Below are positions 50,109 to 58,998 of a DNA stretch of 64,000 nt, piece after piece. A program made the position numbers and the translations under genes. Each line of letters starts with the position of its first letter. Positions within the stretch are counted from its first letter, which is position 1. This stretch comes from a bacterium (lineage in GTDB: Bacteria; Eisenbacteria; RBG-16-71-46; CAIMUX01): NCBI GenBank assembly GCA_030431975.1, contig JAUIHP010000015.1, positions 107,367-171,366 of the forward strand, written 5' to 3'. The notes below the pieces were generated by a model. It ran no database searches. It saw only the letters and a list, made by a program, of their open reading frames with translations, and was not told where the DNA came from.

Positions 50109-51242
50109 CTATCGACGTCGCGGAACCGCCAGGTGGCTTTGCTCGTCGATGCGCATCCAACCCCCATCGCCGTCCTGGACCGTGGCTTTGAAGTAGCCCG
50201 GGCCGACCTGAACGGACGGGGGCCAGGAGTATCCGTCAATCACTCGCGGTGCAGGGTCGGCAAGGTCGGGGTTCAGGTCTTCCCAGCGTGACGTGTAGTG
50301 ACCATGGCTCACTCCAAACTCGCGTTGGGCGTAGTAGAAATCGAAGAGCGCCATCCGAATGTTCAGATCCTGGGGTGCCCGGAACGCGTCCTCGTCCGAT
50401 CCCACTTCGTGGCCAGAGAACTGCACGAAGCCCCAACGCTCCGGATAGTGCAAATTGATGAGACCCTGCGGAGACCATACCCAGTTGTCTTCAGGCAGGG
50501 TTCTTCCGGTTTCGGGGTCGGTCTTCTTCTCGTAACGACCTTCGACGACCTCCATCTGCCACTGCACCCGCGAGAAGTTCAGTCGCCACTGATCTCCGGG
50601 GTTGGGCGGACACTCCATGCGGGCAGCTTCGCTGATCGACTTCCACGGCATGGCAATCTCTACGGACCAACCGCGGTCGACATCGCCGGGCTGGTTGAGT
50701 GTTCCGTCGATATGGACGGCGGACTGAAGTCCTGGAATGTCCCAGGTGTGTAGAGCACGGCCGTCATCTCTGTAGGGACGGATGATGAAGAGGTCCCATT
50801 CAGTGCCCAACGCGTTGATCTCGAGCTCGAAGTACTCGTGGCTGTCTCCGTTGGGGTCGAGGAAGATTTCGAAATCGTTGTCGAAGTAAATGACGGAGTC
50901 GCGTTCCGTCAGCTTTCCCCAAACGTCCGGCTCTTCCATCTCCGCCGCGAAGTAGATGTACTCCGAGTCCCACATCATTTTGACTCGCGTCCGAAGGGGC
51001 GGTTGCGGACGCAATGCCCCCTGGATGTCTATGAAGTCCTCTGTCCACCGGGCCGCAGCCCATGCCGCCTCGTCGATTCGTCCGTCAATCCGGGGAGGCA
51101 CTGGCGCCCTGTAGCAAACGTAGGAGTTGGGCTCGAACGGAATCTGTGGAGGAGGCGCAGGGTCAACCTCGCTCCGGGCCGACGACGCCGAGAGCAGGAC
51201 GAAGGAGGTCGCGCTGACCGCAATAGTCTGGAACCAGTCCAT
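50109..51242 (-). CDS. Exported CBM9-like carbohydrate-binding family protein
   Basis: A 377-residue exported protein. The signal peptide is MDWFQTIAVSATSFVLLSASSARS. The following region has RIDGRIDEAAWAAARWTEDF, KMMWDSEYIYFAAEMEEPDVWG, DNDFEIFLDPNGDSHEYFELEINALG (in pieces: DNDFEIFLDPNGDSHEYF, ELEINALG) and GWSVEIAMPW, the characteristic sequence of CBM9-like beta-sandwich domains found at the N-terminus of secreted glycosidases and in stand-alone proteins. The C-terminal half is of unknown fold, with FYYAQREFGVSHGHYTSRWEDL. It lacks the FlgD/Por sorting domain seen in other exported proteins here. It converges on the SHOCT-like gene. Confidence 0.85.
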   Translation of the reverse strand: MDWFQTIAVSATSFVLLSASSARSEVDPAPPPQIPFEPNSYVCYRAPVPPRIDGRIDEAAWAAARWTEDFIDIQGALRPQPPLRTRVKMMWDSEYIYFAAEMEEPDVWGKLTERDSVIYFDNDFEIFLDPNGDSHEYFELEINALGTEWDLFIIRPYRDDGRALHTWDIPGLQSAVHIDGTLNQPGDVDRGWSVEIAMPWKSISEAARMECPPNPGDQWRLNFSRVQWQMEVVEGRYEKKTDPETGRTLPEDNWVWSPQGLINLHYPERWGFVQFSGHEVGSDEDAFRAPQDLNIRMALFDFYYAQREFGVSHGHYTSRWEDLNPDLADPAPRVIDGYSWPPSVQVGPGYFKATVQDGDGGWMRIDEQSHLAVPRRR

Positions 51243-51473
51243 CTGGGGAATCTAGCCCGATCTAATCGCGAAGGTCTACTGTGGGGGCGGCTCCCGATCG
51301 CCTTTGCCAGCGCCTCGAGTTCTCGGGTGCTCCGACATCGGCGCCACCCCGTTTTCCCCGATTGCCGCCCATTGCCGGATCGTGTAAACAATCTCCCATC
51401 GATCGTGGTCGCGGTTCGTCTGCTGAGCCGAGTCGTGGCCTCCGAAAACCTGGCGCCGCGCGGGAGTATGAAA

Positions 51474-52358
51474 ATGGGTGTCCGTCCACGCGATGTCCTG
51501 CTGAACGGCGCTGCCCGCTTCTCTTCACTTCGTTCGAGCCTGCGCAAGGTTCGGGACCGGGGCAAGGAGTGGGACGACGACCGCAGGATCAAACGCTGCC
51601 TCGAGTACGTGGAGACGCGTCGCGAGTTCTTCACCGACGAGCGGATTCAGGAGGCGACGATCCTCGAGGTGGGTTCCGGCATGCATGTCGGGCTGGCGAC
51701 GCTTCTTCTGGCCTGTGGCGCGAAGAAGTTGATCAACATCGAGATCGACGCCGACTACTTCCACGACGAGGCGGGGTTCTACGAGAAGCTTTGTCGTCGT
51801 GCCCAGGAGGACGGGATTCCCGTGTCGTGGCCGCCGCGCGGGCTACGGCTTTCGGCGGACGGATCACGAGTCGAACCGGATCCCCAGTACTTCGAACTTC
51901 ACCTCGGAGAAAACGCTGCCCGGGTTCGTCCTCCGGCAGGATCGATTGACATCACGTTCAGTGTCGCGGTCTTCGAACACGTTCGTACTGCCGACATGTC
52001 AACGGTGGCGAGAAGTCTCTTTGAGATGACCAAGCCTGGGGGCGTCGGCTACCACCGTGTCGATCTGGCCGACCACTATTTCCGCAAGAGCAATCCGTTC
52101 CGGTTCCTCGAGAACAGCCCGATGGAATACAGCCTCATGTACAGCAATCGGGGTAGTTCGTCCAACCGCCTGCGGATGGACGACATCGAACGAATCTTTC
52201 GGGACGCCGGGTGGGAGGATGTGACCTACTCGGACGTCGTGAAGTTTCCGGACGTGGAGCAGTTCGAGACCTTCCGTCGGCGGTTTCATCCAGACTTCCG
52301 GGACCGAGATCCGGAGATGCTTCGCGCGACCAGCGTCATGCTCTGCCTGCGACGGTAG
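51474..52358 (+). CDS. SAM-dependent methyltransferase
   Basis: A 294-residue methyltransferase. Motif I is ILEVGSGMHVGLA, followed by INIEIDADYF (acidic residue), and the motif IV region is SIDITFSVAVFEHVRTADM. It continues with LFEMTKPGGVGYHRVDLADHYF, typical of DUF1698/type-11 relatives involved in surface glycan or lipid modification. Two ATGs (51468 and 51474) fit; the second is seven bases after GGGAG and is chosen. The upstream 230-base gap shows no clear promoter. The substrate is unknown. Confidence 0.82.
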   Translation: MGVRPRDVLLNGAARFSSLRSSLRKVRDRGKEWDDDRRIKRCLEYVETRREFFTDERIQEATILEVGSGMHVGLATLLLACGAKKLINIEIDADYFHDEAGFYEKLCRRAQEDGIPVSWPPRGLRLSADGSRVEPDPQYFELHLGENAARVRPPAGSIDITFSVAVFEHVRTADMSTVARSLFEMTKPGGVGYHRVDLADHYFRKSNPFRFLENSPMEYSLMYSNRGSSSNRLRMDDIERIFRDAGWEDVTYSDVVKFPDVEQFETFRRRFHPDFRDRDPEMLRATSVMLCLRR

Positions 52359-52390
52359 TCGGCACTACCGCTTCCTTGGTGACGGTCCGA

Positions 52391-52909
52391 CTAGAACGAA
52401 CTGGTGAACGAGGCCGAACCGGGCCCATCAGCGGTCGGCCTGGCCGAAGTCCAGCTTCGGCGCGCCTGCGCTGGCGTCATCCGTTCGTAAAGACGAAGTA
52501 CTTCCACCCGCAATCTGGCCAAGGCCTGCCGTGGCGAGGATGCGTCCAGGTCGTGAATGTTCCAATACTCGATCTGGTTCTCGAACATGGGGAACGCCTC
52601 TGCCATCAGGGGACGATGTTCCACTTCCTTCACGGCGACGACGTGCCGGGCTTTCAGGAAGTCGCTCTCCGTAACCGGGATGGGATTCCGCACGGGTCCC
52701 ATCGGAATGTTCAGCCGATCACACTCGAAGACAGTGAACGGCGAGATAGGCCCGTTGTTCGACGGATTGATCCGAAGTCCGCGCGACTCGATTTTCCATT
52801 CGTATCCTTCCATGGACGCGAGGTGGCGGAGGAAGAACTCCGCGAATCGGCTTCGGTAGTAGTTGCCGGTGCAAAGAAAGAGGATGTCGAACTCGGGTTG
52901 GGTTGCCAT
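52391..52909 (-). CDS. Low-molecular-weight protein tyrosine phosphatase-like protein
   Basis: A 172-residue protein. ATG at 52909 follows AGGAG at about eight bases. The N-terminal catalytic loop is FLCTGNYYRSRFAE, which contains the CX5R(S/T) signature of LMW-PTP/arsenate-reductase-like enzymes. A following helix and beta pattern (ESRGLRINPSNNGPISPFTV) and a C-terminal helix (RQALARLRVEVLRLYERM) complete the fold. The general-acid Asp of LMW-PTP (DP in the C-terminal loop) is not obvious (HDLDASSP), so activity is uncertain. It converges on the methyltransferase gene. Confidence 0.75.
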   Translation of the reverse strand: MATQPEFDILFLCTGNYYRSRFAEFFLRHLASMEGYEWKIESRGLRINPSNNGPISPFTVFECDRLNIPMGPVRNPIPVTESDFLKARHVVAVKEVEHRPLMAEAFPMFENQIEYWNIHDLDASSPRQALARLRVEVLRLYERMTPAQARRSWTSARPTADGPGSASFTSSF

Positions 52910-53037
52910 CGATGAAACTCCTGCGGGTTGCGTGCCTCGATCCTTCCTGGATCGTCCCTTAAGAATAACCAATTCCAAGGATGAGTGATGGTATTGAACC
53001 GCAGGATTAGAATTTTGTGGGGATGGGGGGGCCAGGC

Positions 53038-56000
53038 TCAGGGTGTCGTCCCGAACTGCTCGTCCAGCCAGTTCCGGATCTCGTCAACGACCTCTTCCGG
53101 GAAAGCGTTGAAGGCTACGTGTCCGGTCTCGTAGACGGAGTGTCTTTTCTGGGAGGCGGGGACGCCCAGACTCTGGAAGTAGGGAATCTGACTCGATTCC
53201 AGCGGGAAGATGTAGTCGTTCGCCCCGTTGATCATCAGCACCGGAACGTCGACGCGCGGCGCGAAATTGGACTCATCGACGACGGGGAGGACCGGAGTCA
53301 GGATTGCCCCTCCGTCCATGAGCACACCGGTCCGGAATCGTTTCTCCAAAGCGAGGACGATCGCTCCGTGTTCCGCTCCCCAGCTGAGCCCCAGGTAAGC
53401 CAGCCGGTTCATGTCGGTCTGCCCTCTGGCCTCCAGGTAGTCGACCGTGCGTCGAACCTCGCGAAGAAACTGGATCTTGCGGTCGGCATGCGCGCGTGAG
53501 GCGGTCCGCGGATTGCCCTCGGTTCCGTCGAAACGCTCGTAGGTCCCTGAGTAGATGGGATAGGCAACGGCGCGGCCGCTTTTGATCAGTGGTTCGAGGA
53601 AGCGCATCCCCTGAAGTCGTTCGCTGGAAACAGGAGCGATCGAACCGGCTCCCGGAAAGTAGACGATCGTCTGTAGAGGCGGGCTGACGTTTCGTGGAAT
53701 GAACACGTCGATGGGGAGTCGGTCGCCACCGGGAGTCGAGATCGACACTCTTTCGCGAATCCAGAGCCGCGAACTCTCATCCCTGGCTTCGACCTGTTCG
53801 TCGAGAGGAAGCGGGTCGTAGTCATGCTCGGCCCGAAGTGCCTCGAACACGTCGTCGGAGACCGACTTTCCCCAGACGAAATTCGAGGTACGGGGCGCGG
53901 TCGGTGACCGGAACGGAGCCATCATCTCGTCGGTTTGCCCTGGGTACGCTGCCAAACGGATGCCGTTGCGATTCGACCGATTGAAGGGAGATTCGACGTC
54001 TCCGTTTACAAAGGTGTAGGACGGATCGTTCCAGGCGCCCCCGAGGATAAAGCGCTGCTCTCCACACGAGTTCCACACCCACTCCCGGACGTTACCGGCG
54101 AGGTCATAGAGTCCGTACTGGCTAAAAGGAGTCGTCCCGATCGGGAGTGTTCCGTGGCTTCCGAAGTTGCTCGAGGCGATGACCTCCCAGTCGAGCCGTG
54201 AATCCCGGCCGCCAAACCAGTGGTAGACGGTGGGTAGTTCGGCTCCCGCGAAGTTTGCGTAGGCCGCAGCCTCGAACCAGCTGACTCCCGTGACGGGATG
54301 CGTCTCCTTGCCTTCGGGAAACGTTCCTCCGTCCCAGGTGGCGGGACCGGGACGATGGCTTTGATCGCGAAAGGTAGCGATGAGGGCGGGCCCGTCGACG
54401 GAGTCGGCAGCGGTGGCCAAGGCTGCCTGCCAGTATCTGAGATCGTCATACCCGCCGGCATCGACAAATCGTTTGTACTCCGCGTTCGTCACCTCGTGTC
54501 GCCCGAGGAAGTACGTTGGGTCCTGCGGGCGGGAAGGAACGGGGTCGAAGTTCGCAAAGCCGATGGCGGGATTGCTCAGGTTCTGCGCCTGGACGACGAC
54601 CATCCCTGGAGGGACCGTCCCCTTGGGGATGAGGCTCAGGGTTTCTTGCACGTGCTCGCCGGAGGCGACGGGGTTGCAATGGTAGACGCCCTCGATGGTC
54701 TCATGCCCGTCGGCTTCGATTCGTACGCGGTACGCGCCCAAAGGGAGGCGCTCCACCTCGAGTGGAGTCGTTCCTGCATGTTTCCAGCCTTCACTGGGCT
54801 CCACCTTTTGTCCCACATAGGCTGGAGGGACGATGGGATCCAGGTAGACGTCGGCCGGTGCGTTGGTGGTCAGCGACCGGTGCGAGGCCATGCGCGGCCA
54901 AAGATCTGTCCAACGGGGGTCGTCCGCAATGAAGCGCTCCGCCTCTTCGGCCAAAGCCACTGCGTCCTGGAAGCGGCCGATCTCTACCAGCGCTTCGATT
55001 TCGGGGATGGCGGTCTCGGTCGCCCATCGAATCGCCTTGCGGTGGTAGAAGAACCAAACTCCCGCGACAGTGATCGTGAGTGCGAGTCCGAGTAGCGCGA
55101 GCTTCCGTGCCCAGGCTCGCTGCCGGCTCTGCGAAACGGCTTCGTTTCCTGGACGCGTCCCGATTGCCAGGTCATGGCCATCTTTCGAATGGTCGCGGCC
55201 GGTCTCTTCCAGCGCCGCCGTTTCCTGGTTTTCGTCGAGGGCGATGTCGTGCGTAGGGCTTGTTGCGTCAGTGTCGCGCTCAGCTCCCAACTCGAGGTCG
55301 AGTTCGTGTTCCTGCCACCAATCCTCTGCACGTCCCTGTGTCCAGGGGCTCGCAAAATGCAGATTCTGAAGTGCCTCCTGAATCTCGGACATCGACTGGG
55401 GCCGTTCTTCGGGCTCCTTCTGCAGGCATCGCAGGACCAGCGTGTCGAGTTCTTTCGGAATACGTGTGTCGATCCGGGAGGACGGCGGTGCCGGGTCCGA
55501 GTTTACGTGATGGAGCACCACCTCCATCGGAGTTGCGCCGTCGAAGACCCTCTGTCCGGTGAGCAGCCAGTAGAGAAGGCAACCGACACCGTAGATGTCC
55601 GCCCGGCTGTCGACATTCCCGCCGACGGTCTCCGGCGCCAGGAATGCGGGGGTTCCTCCGACGACGCCGTCTCCGGTCAGCTGCGAGTAGTCCCTGGCAG
55701 AAGCTTTGACGAGTCCGAAGTCGAGGACCTTGACGAAGTCGTATTCCAAGCCCAGGCGGCACAGATAGGCGTTGCTGGGTTTGACGTCCCGATGGACCAG
55801 CCCGCGGTGGTGCGCTTCGCCCAGAGAGGCACACACCTGCTGCAGAAGATGCGATGCTCGTTCGGGCGGCGCCGGGCCGAAGCGCTCGACCAGTTCCTGC
55901 AGGTCGAGGCCTTGGAGCAGCTCCATCGCGTAGTAGAACCGACCATCGGGAGTGACCCCGAAGTCGTAGAGCTGGATCGTGTGGGGAGAGTCGAGAGCCG

Positions 56001-56202
56001 AGGTGGCCCGGGCTTCCCGCTCGAACCTGCGCAGCGCGTCGTCCTTCGATGTCGAACCGACTGTGTGCGGCTGGACGAGCTTGATCGCTGCCAGCCGTCC
56101 CAGCATCTCATGACGGGCCCGCCAAACCTCGCCCATGCCTCCCGCGCCGAGGCGGTCGAGCAGAACGTAGCCTCCGAACCGGTTCTGTTCGGTCATGCGC
56201 AT
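53038..56202 (-). CDS. Triple fusion: Ser/Thr kinase, FGE-sulfatase domain and alpha/beta hydrolase
   Basis: A 1054-residue protein. Residues 1-280 form a PknB-like kinase: Gly loop RLGAGGMGEVWRARH, Lys41, HRDVKPSN (137-144), DFG (161-163) and APE in GGTPAFLAPETVGG. A membrane helix (~360-385, LALLGLALTITVAGVWFFY) leads to a PEGA-like segment (LEVERLPLGAYRVRIEADGHE). Residues ~520-740 form an FGE-sulfatase domain (FLGRHEVTNAEYKRFVDAGGY, HPVTGVSWFEAAAYANFAGAELPT, in pieces, and AGNVREWVW). Residues ~780-1054 are an alpha/beta hydrolase with GLSWGAEHG, NGANDYIFP and TGHVAFNAFP, giving Ser, Asp and His. All three parts keep key residues. Confidence 0.92.
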   Translation of the reverse strand: MRMTEQNRFGGYVLLDRLGAGGMGEVWRARHEMLGRLAAIKLVQPHTVGSTSKDDALRRFEREARATSALDSPHTIQLYDFGVTPDGRFYYAMELLQGLDLQELVERFGPAPPERASHLLQQVCASLGEAHHRGLVHRDVKPSNAYLCRLGLEYDFVKVLDFGLVKASARDYSQLTGDGVVGGTPAFLAPETVGGNVDSRADIYGVGCLLYWLLTGQRVFDGATPMEVVLHHVNSDPAPPSSRIDTRIPKELDTLVLRCLQKEPEERPQSMSEIQEALQNLHFASPWTQGRAEDWWQEHELDLELGAERDTDATSPTHDIALDENQETAALEETGRDHSKDGHDLAIGTRPGNEAVSQSRQRAWARKLALLGLALTITVAGVWFFYHRKAIRWATETAIPEIEALVEIGRFQDAVALAEEAERFIADDPRWTDLWPRMASHRSLTTNAPADVYLDPIVPPAYVGQKVEPSEGWKHAGTTPLEVERLPLGAYRVRIEADGHETIEGVYHCNPVASGEHVQETLSLIPKGTVPPGMVVVQAQNLSNPAIGFANFDPVPSRPQDPTYFLGRHEVTNAEYKRFVDAGGYDDLRYWQAALATAADSVDGPALIATFRDQSHRPGPATWDGGTFPEGKETHPVTGVSWFEAAAYANFAGAELPTVYHWFGGRDSRLDWEVIASSNFGSHGTLPIGTTPFSQYGLYDLAGNVREWVWNSCGEQRFILGGAWNDPSYTFVNGDVESPFNRSNRNGIRLAAYPGQTDEMMAPFRSPTAPRTSNFVWGKSVSDDVFEALRAEHDYDPLPLDEQVEARDESSRLWIRERVSISTPGGDRLPIDVFIPRNVSPPLQTIVYFPGAGSIAPVSSERLQGMRFLEPLIKSGRAVAYPIYSGTYERFDGTEGNPRTASRAHADRKIQFLREVRRTVDYLEARGQTDMNRLAYLGLSWGAEHGAIVLALEKRFRTGVLMDGGAILTPVLPVVDESNFAPRVDVPVLMINGANDYIFPLESSQIPYFQSLGVPASQKRHSVYETGHVAFNAFPEEVVDEIRNWLDEQFGTTP

Positions 56203-56310
56203 TCCATCAGGTCGTGGGTTGAATCGGCGGTTGGTTGACGATCGCGGAGACTCTACACCTTAGACGCAGAGGGTTCGAGAGGCCGATCCGGACGAGCCCG
56301 ATAGATCGGG

Positions 56311-57075
56311 CTAGAGGTCCAGGGCCCGGGCGATCGCCGCCCGATACTCCGAGAGCCACCTGCGCTCGGAGGCGGCGCCGTCGCGGTCCCGAGAGGACCT
56401 GAGGCCGAGCGCCTTTTGCAGATGCCGCAGATACGGCTTCAGCAGGGGATGATTCTGCTCGAACAAGTCGGGCCCCAAGAGCCAGAACGGATGATTGCCC
56501 GATCCTGATCTCGATCTCGAGAGAGGTTCCGAACCCGGCTCTGAAAGCGTTACCGATGATGCTTCGAACGTGGATTCACGTATCTGCCCGTCCCTTCGCA
56601 GATCCTCCGCGGCAAAGGACTGATAGAACCGGCCACGATCCAGACTCAGTCTCTCTTCCACCGCGCTCCAGCCGATGGAGCGGAGGTACGGACGAAGAAC
56701 CGCCCTTGGCTTTTCGGGAGCGAAGACCATGCGTCGCAACCCCGCGACGACGTCCGGCGAGTTCTGCAGGATCTCGACGATTCGACTTTCGCCGATTCCG
56801 GCGAAGACCGCGACGTCGGGTGGGGACTCGATTTCCCGCAGGGGTTTCAGACCGTTTCCATGAATCAAGCAGAGGCGTCGATTCCCCGCCGCGACATTTG
56901 TCCGGTTCGACCAGTACCGCGTTGCGGCCTCAGGCTGAATCTCGACGCCGTAGAGCAGGGCATCGGGGAGAGAGAGAAGCAACCGGTCCAGTAGTTTCCC
57001 GTGGTCATATCCGATGTCCGCGATCGCCTGGGATTCGCGCGGGATCAGGCTCTCGATGTCTTGAAGTCTTGTCAT
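56311..57075 (-). CDS. TrmK-like (tRNA A22 N1-) methyltransferase family protein
   Basis: A 254-residue protein. The N-terminal MTRLQDIESLIPRESQAIADIGYDHGKLLDRL (in pieces MTRLQDIESLIPRES, QAIADIGYDHGKLLDRL) is the TrmK-type motif I (ADIGxDH), followed by HGNGLKPLREIESPPDVAVFAGIGESRIVEIL (in pieces HGNGLKPLREIESPPDVAVF, AGIGESRIVEIL), matching the NGL and AGMGG motifs of that family; the latter is altered to AGIGE. A Ser/Arg/Gly low-complexity insert (SRSRSGSG) lies near residue 190. tRNA methylation is inferred from family; the deviations make it uncertain. Confidence 0.72.
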   Translation of the reverse strand: MTRLQDIESLIPRESQAIADIGYDHGKLLDRLLLSLPDALLYGVEIQPEAATRYWSNRTNVAAGNRRLCLIHGNGLKPLREIESPPDVAVFAGIGESRIVEILQNSPDVVAGLRRMVFAPEKPRAVLRPYLRSIGWSAVEERLSLDRGRFYQSFAAEDLRRDGQIRESTFEASSVTLSEPGSEPLSRSRSGSGNHPFWLLGPDLFEQNHPLLKPYLRHLQKALGLRSSRDRDGAASERRWLSEYRAAIARALDL

Positions 57076-57173
57076 TTCCGCCCCGGGCTCAATCCGCTGT
57101 CCCTGTTGGGTCGGCGTGGACCGCTCGTGGTTTCATCCGTGAAGGAATTCGGAATCGAGGCTAAGATCCTCGG

Positions 57174-58814
57174 ATGGATCGAAAATCACTGAACAAGGTC
57201 AAGTCTGCCCTCCGGTCTGAACTCACGCGATCCAGCGAAGGACTCCGCGTGCCGGGCCAACCGAAGATCTACTACCTAAGCTATCTCTTTCGCGACCTCG
57301 ACGGCTACTCCGTCTGGGGCCGGCTGGGGTCGATCTGGTCGAGGAAGCCTCTGCGCAAGCGCAACGTCTACGCGGATGTCCGGGTGGGATCGTATCGAAC
57401 CGACCAGACGACCAAAGGCGGACTGAACGACAACTCGGACGACAACGACTCCGTCGACTTCTGCCGCCTCCCTCTCGAGGACGATGTCGACAGTCTCCGT
57501 TACGCCCTGTGGCGGCTGACCGACTCGAAGTACCGGGAAGCGGTCGCCGCGTTTCATGAGCGTCAGGCTCATCTCATTCACTACCGCGATGAGAACGCGA
57601 GCTATCCCTCCTTCCAAAAGGGGACGGCAGAGAGGAGTTCCGAACGCCTTCGGACCTTAGAAATCGACCGGGACTACTGGGATGACTACGTTCGCCGATC
57701 GAGCAGAGCCCTGAAGAAGCATACGGACTTTCAGAACACCTACGTCAGCTTCACCGGGCGAACGACGACCAAGGTCTTCGTCAGCACCGAAGGCAGTGAG
57801 ATCGTCTGGCAGTCGAATGAGTTCAGTCTGGTGGCCAGTCTCTGGATGCTGACGGAGAAAGGTGAGGCGGTCGAGATGTCGGTCGTTCGGACGGTCGCCG
57901 ATGCGGTCGAGCTTCCGGCGCTTGCGGACTTCATCAAGCTGATCGATGCGAAAGTCGCGGCCGCGCGAAACGTTTCGGTGGCCAAGACGCTGCACTCCTA
58001 TTCGGGGCCGGTTCTCTTTGCTCCGATTCCGGCGGGACTCTTCTTTCACGAAGTTCTCGGACATCGTCTCGAAGGCAACCGGATGCTTTCCAGCGACGAG
58101 GGAAAGACCTTCGCCGACAAGATCGGAAAGCCAGTGACGCATCCGGATCTTGATATCTACGACGATCCGACCCGGAAGCGCTTCGCCGGAAGCTCTCTGG
58201 TCGGCGCGTATCCTTACGACGACGAGGGAACGCCGAGCGAGCGGGTCACCTTGGTCGAGGGAGGATGCCTGCGTCGGTTGCTTTCCTCGCGCGCCCCACT
58301 CAAGTCGCGGGGTCATCAGAGCAACGGTCACGGCCGCAACGAGTCGTTTCAGCGTCCGATCAGTCGAATGGGGAACCTCTTCATCGAGGCCAGAAAGGGA
58401 CACTCGTGGTCGGAACTCAAGACGCTACTGATCGAAGAAGTTCGGAGGCGCTCGCTTCCCTACGGAATCGCGATTCTCGAGTGTGAGGGCGGTGAGACCG
58501 AGACCGAGTCCTATGATGTGCAAGCCTTCATGGGCGAGGTCACGGTGGCCAAGAAAATCTTCCCGGACGGCTCGGAGGAGTTCGTCCGCGGAGTCGACTT
58601 TGTGGGGACTCCGTTAGCCAGTCTCTCCAATGTCATCGGGGTGGGGAACGATCACGAGGTCGACAACGCGTACTGCTCGGCGGAATCAGGGACGATTCCC
58701 GTCTCGACCATTTCTCCGGCGGTTCTGATGGCGAACCTCGAACTGCAAGCCAAGGATCTGACCCGTATGACCTCCTACGCGCTCCCGATGCCCTGGGCCG
58801 ACGGGCGGCAGTGA
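57174..58814 (+). CDS. TldD/PmbA-family metalloprotease
   Basis: A 546-residue TldD-like protein. The zinc motif HEVLGH (HExxxH) lies within GLFFHEVLGHRLEGN and is followed by conserved regions (SSLVGAYPYDDEGTPSERVTLVEGG in pieces, SSLVGAYPYDDEG, TPSERVTLVEGG; and NGHGRNESFQRPISRMGNLFIE in pieces). TldD proteins pair with PmbA/TldE to process peptides such as microcins; no PmbA partner lies beside it. The N-terminal ~150 residues are longer than in E. coli TldD and resemble a DUF-type extension. The ribosome site before ATG 57174 is weak. Confidence 0.88.
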   Translation: MDRKSLNKVKSALRSELTRSSEGLRVPGQPKIYYLSYLFRDLDGYSVWGRLGSIWSRKPLRKRNVYADVRVGSYRTDQTTKGGLNDNSDDNDSVDFCRLPLEDDVDSLRYALWRLTDSKYREAVAAFHERQAHLIHYRDENASYPSFQKGTAERSSERLRTLEIDRDYWDDYVRRSSRALKKHTDFQNTYVSFTGRTTTKVFVSTEGSEIVWQSNEFSLVASLWMLTEKGEAVEMSVVRTVADAVELPALADFIKLIDAKVAAARNVSVAKTLHSYSGPVLFAPIPAGLFFHEVLGHRLEGNRMLSSDEGKTFADKIGKPVTHPDLDIYDDPTRKRFAGSSLVGAYPYDDEGTPSERVTLVEGGCLRRLLSSRAPLKSRGHQSNGHGRNESFQRPISRMGNLFIEARKGHSWSELKTLLIEEVRRRSLPYGIAILECEGGETETESYDVQAFMGEVTVAKKIFPDGSEEFVRGVDFVGTPLASLSNVIGVGNDHEVDNAYCSAESGTIPVSTISPAVLMANLELQAKDLTRMTSYALPMPWADGRQ

Positions 58815-58998
58815 ACCCAGGCCCGCGTGAAATTCCAATGTAACCGCAAGGATGGACGAGCGTCGGATACTGGGAGATAGTCCCAGCCCTGTCCGTGCTC
58901 GATCCACCCTGCAACGATTTCTGACCCGCAGCGATCCATCACCTGCTGCGGTTCCTGGAACTGTTGCGAACGACCCCGCAACGACGATCGGAGTTGGT

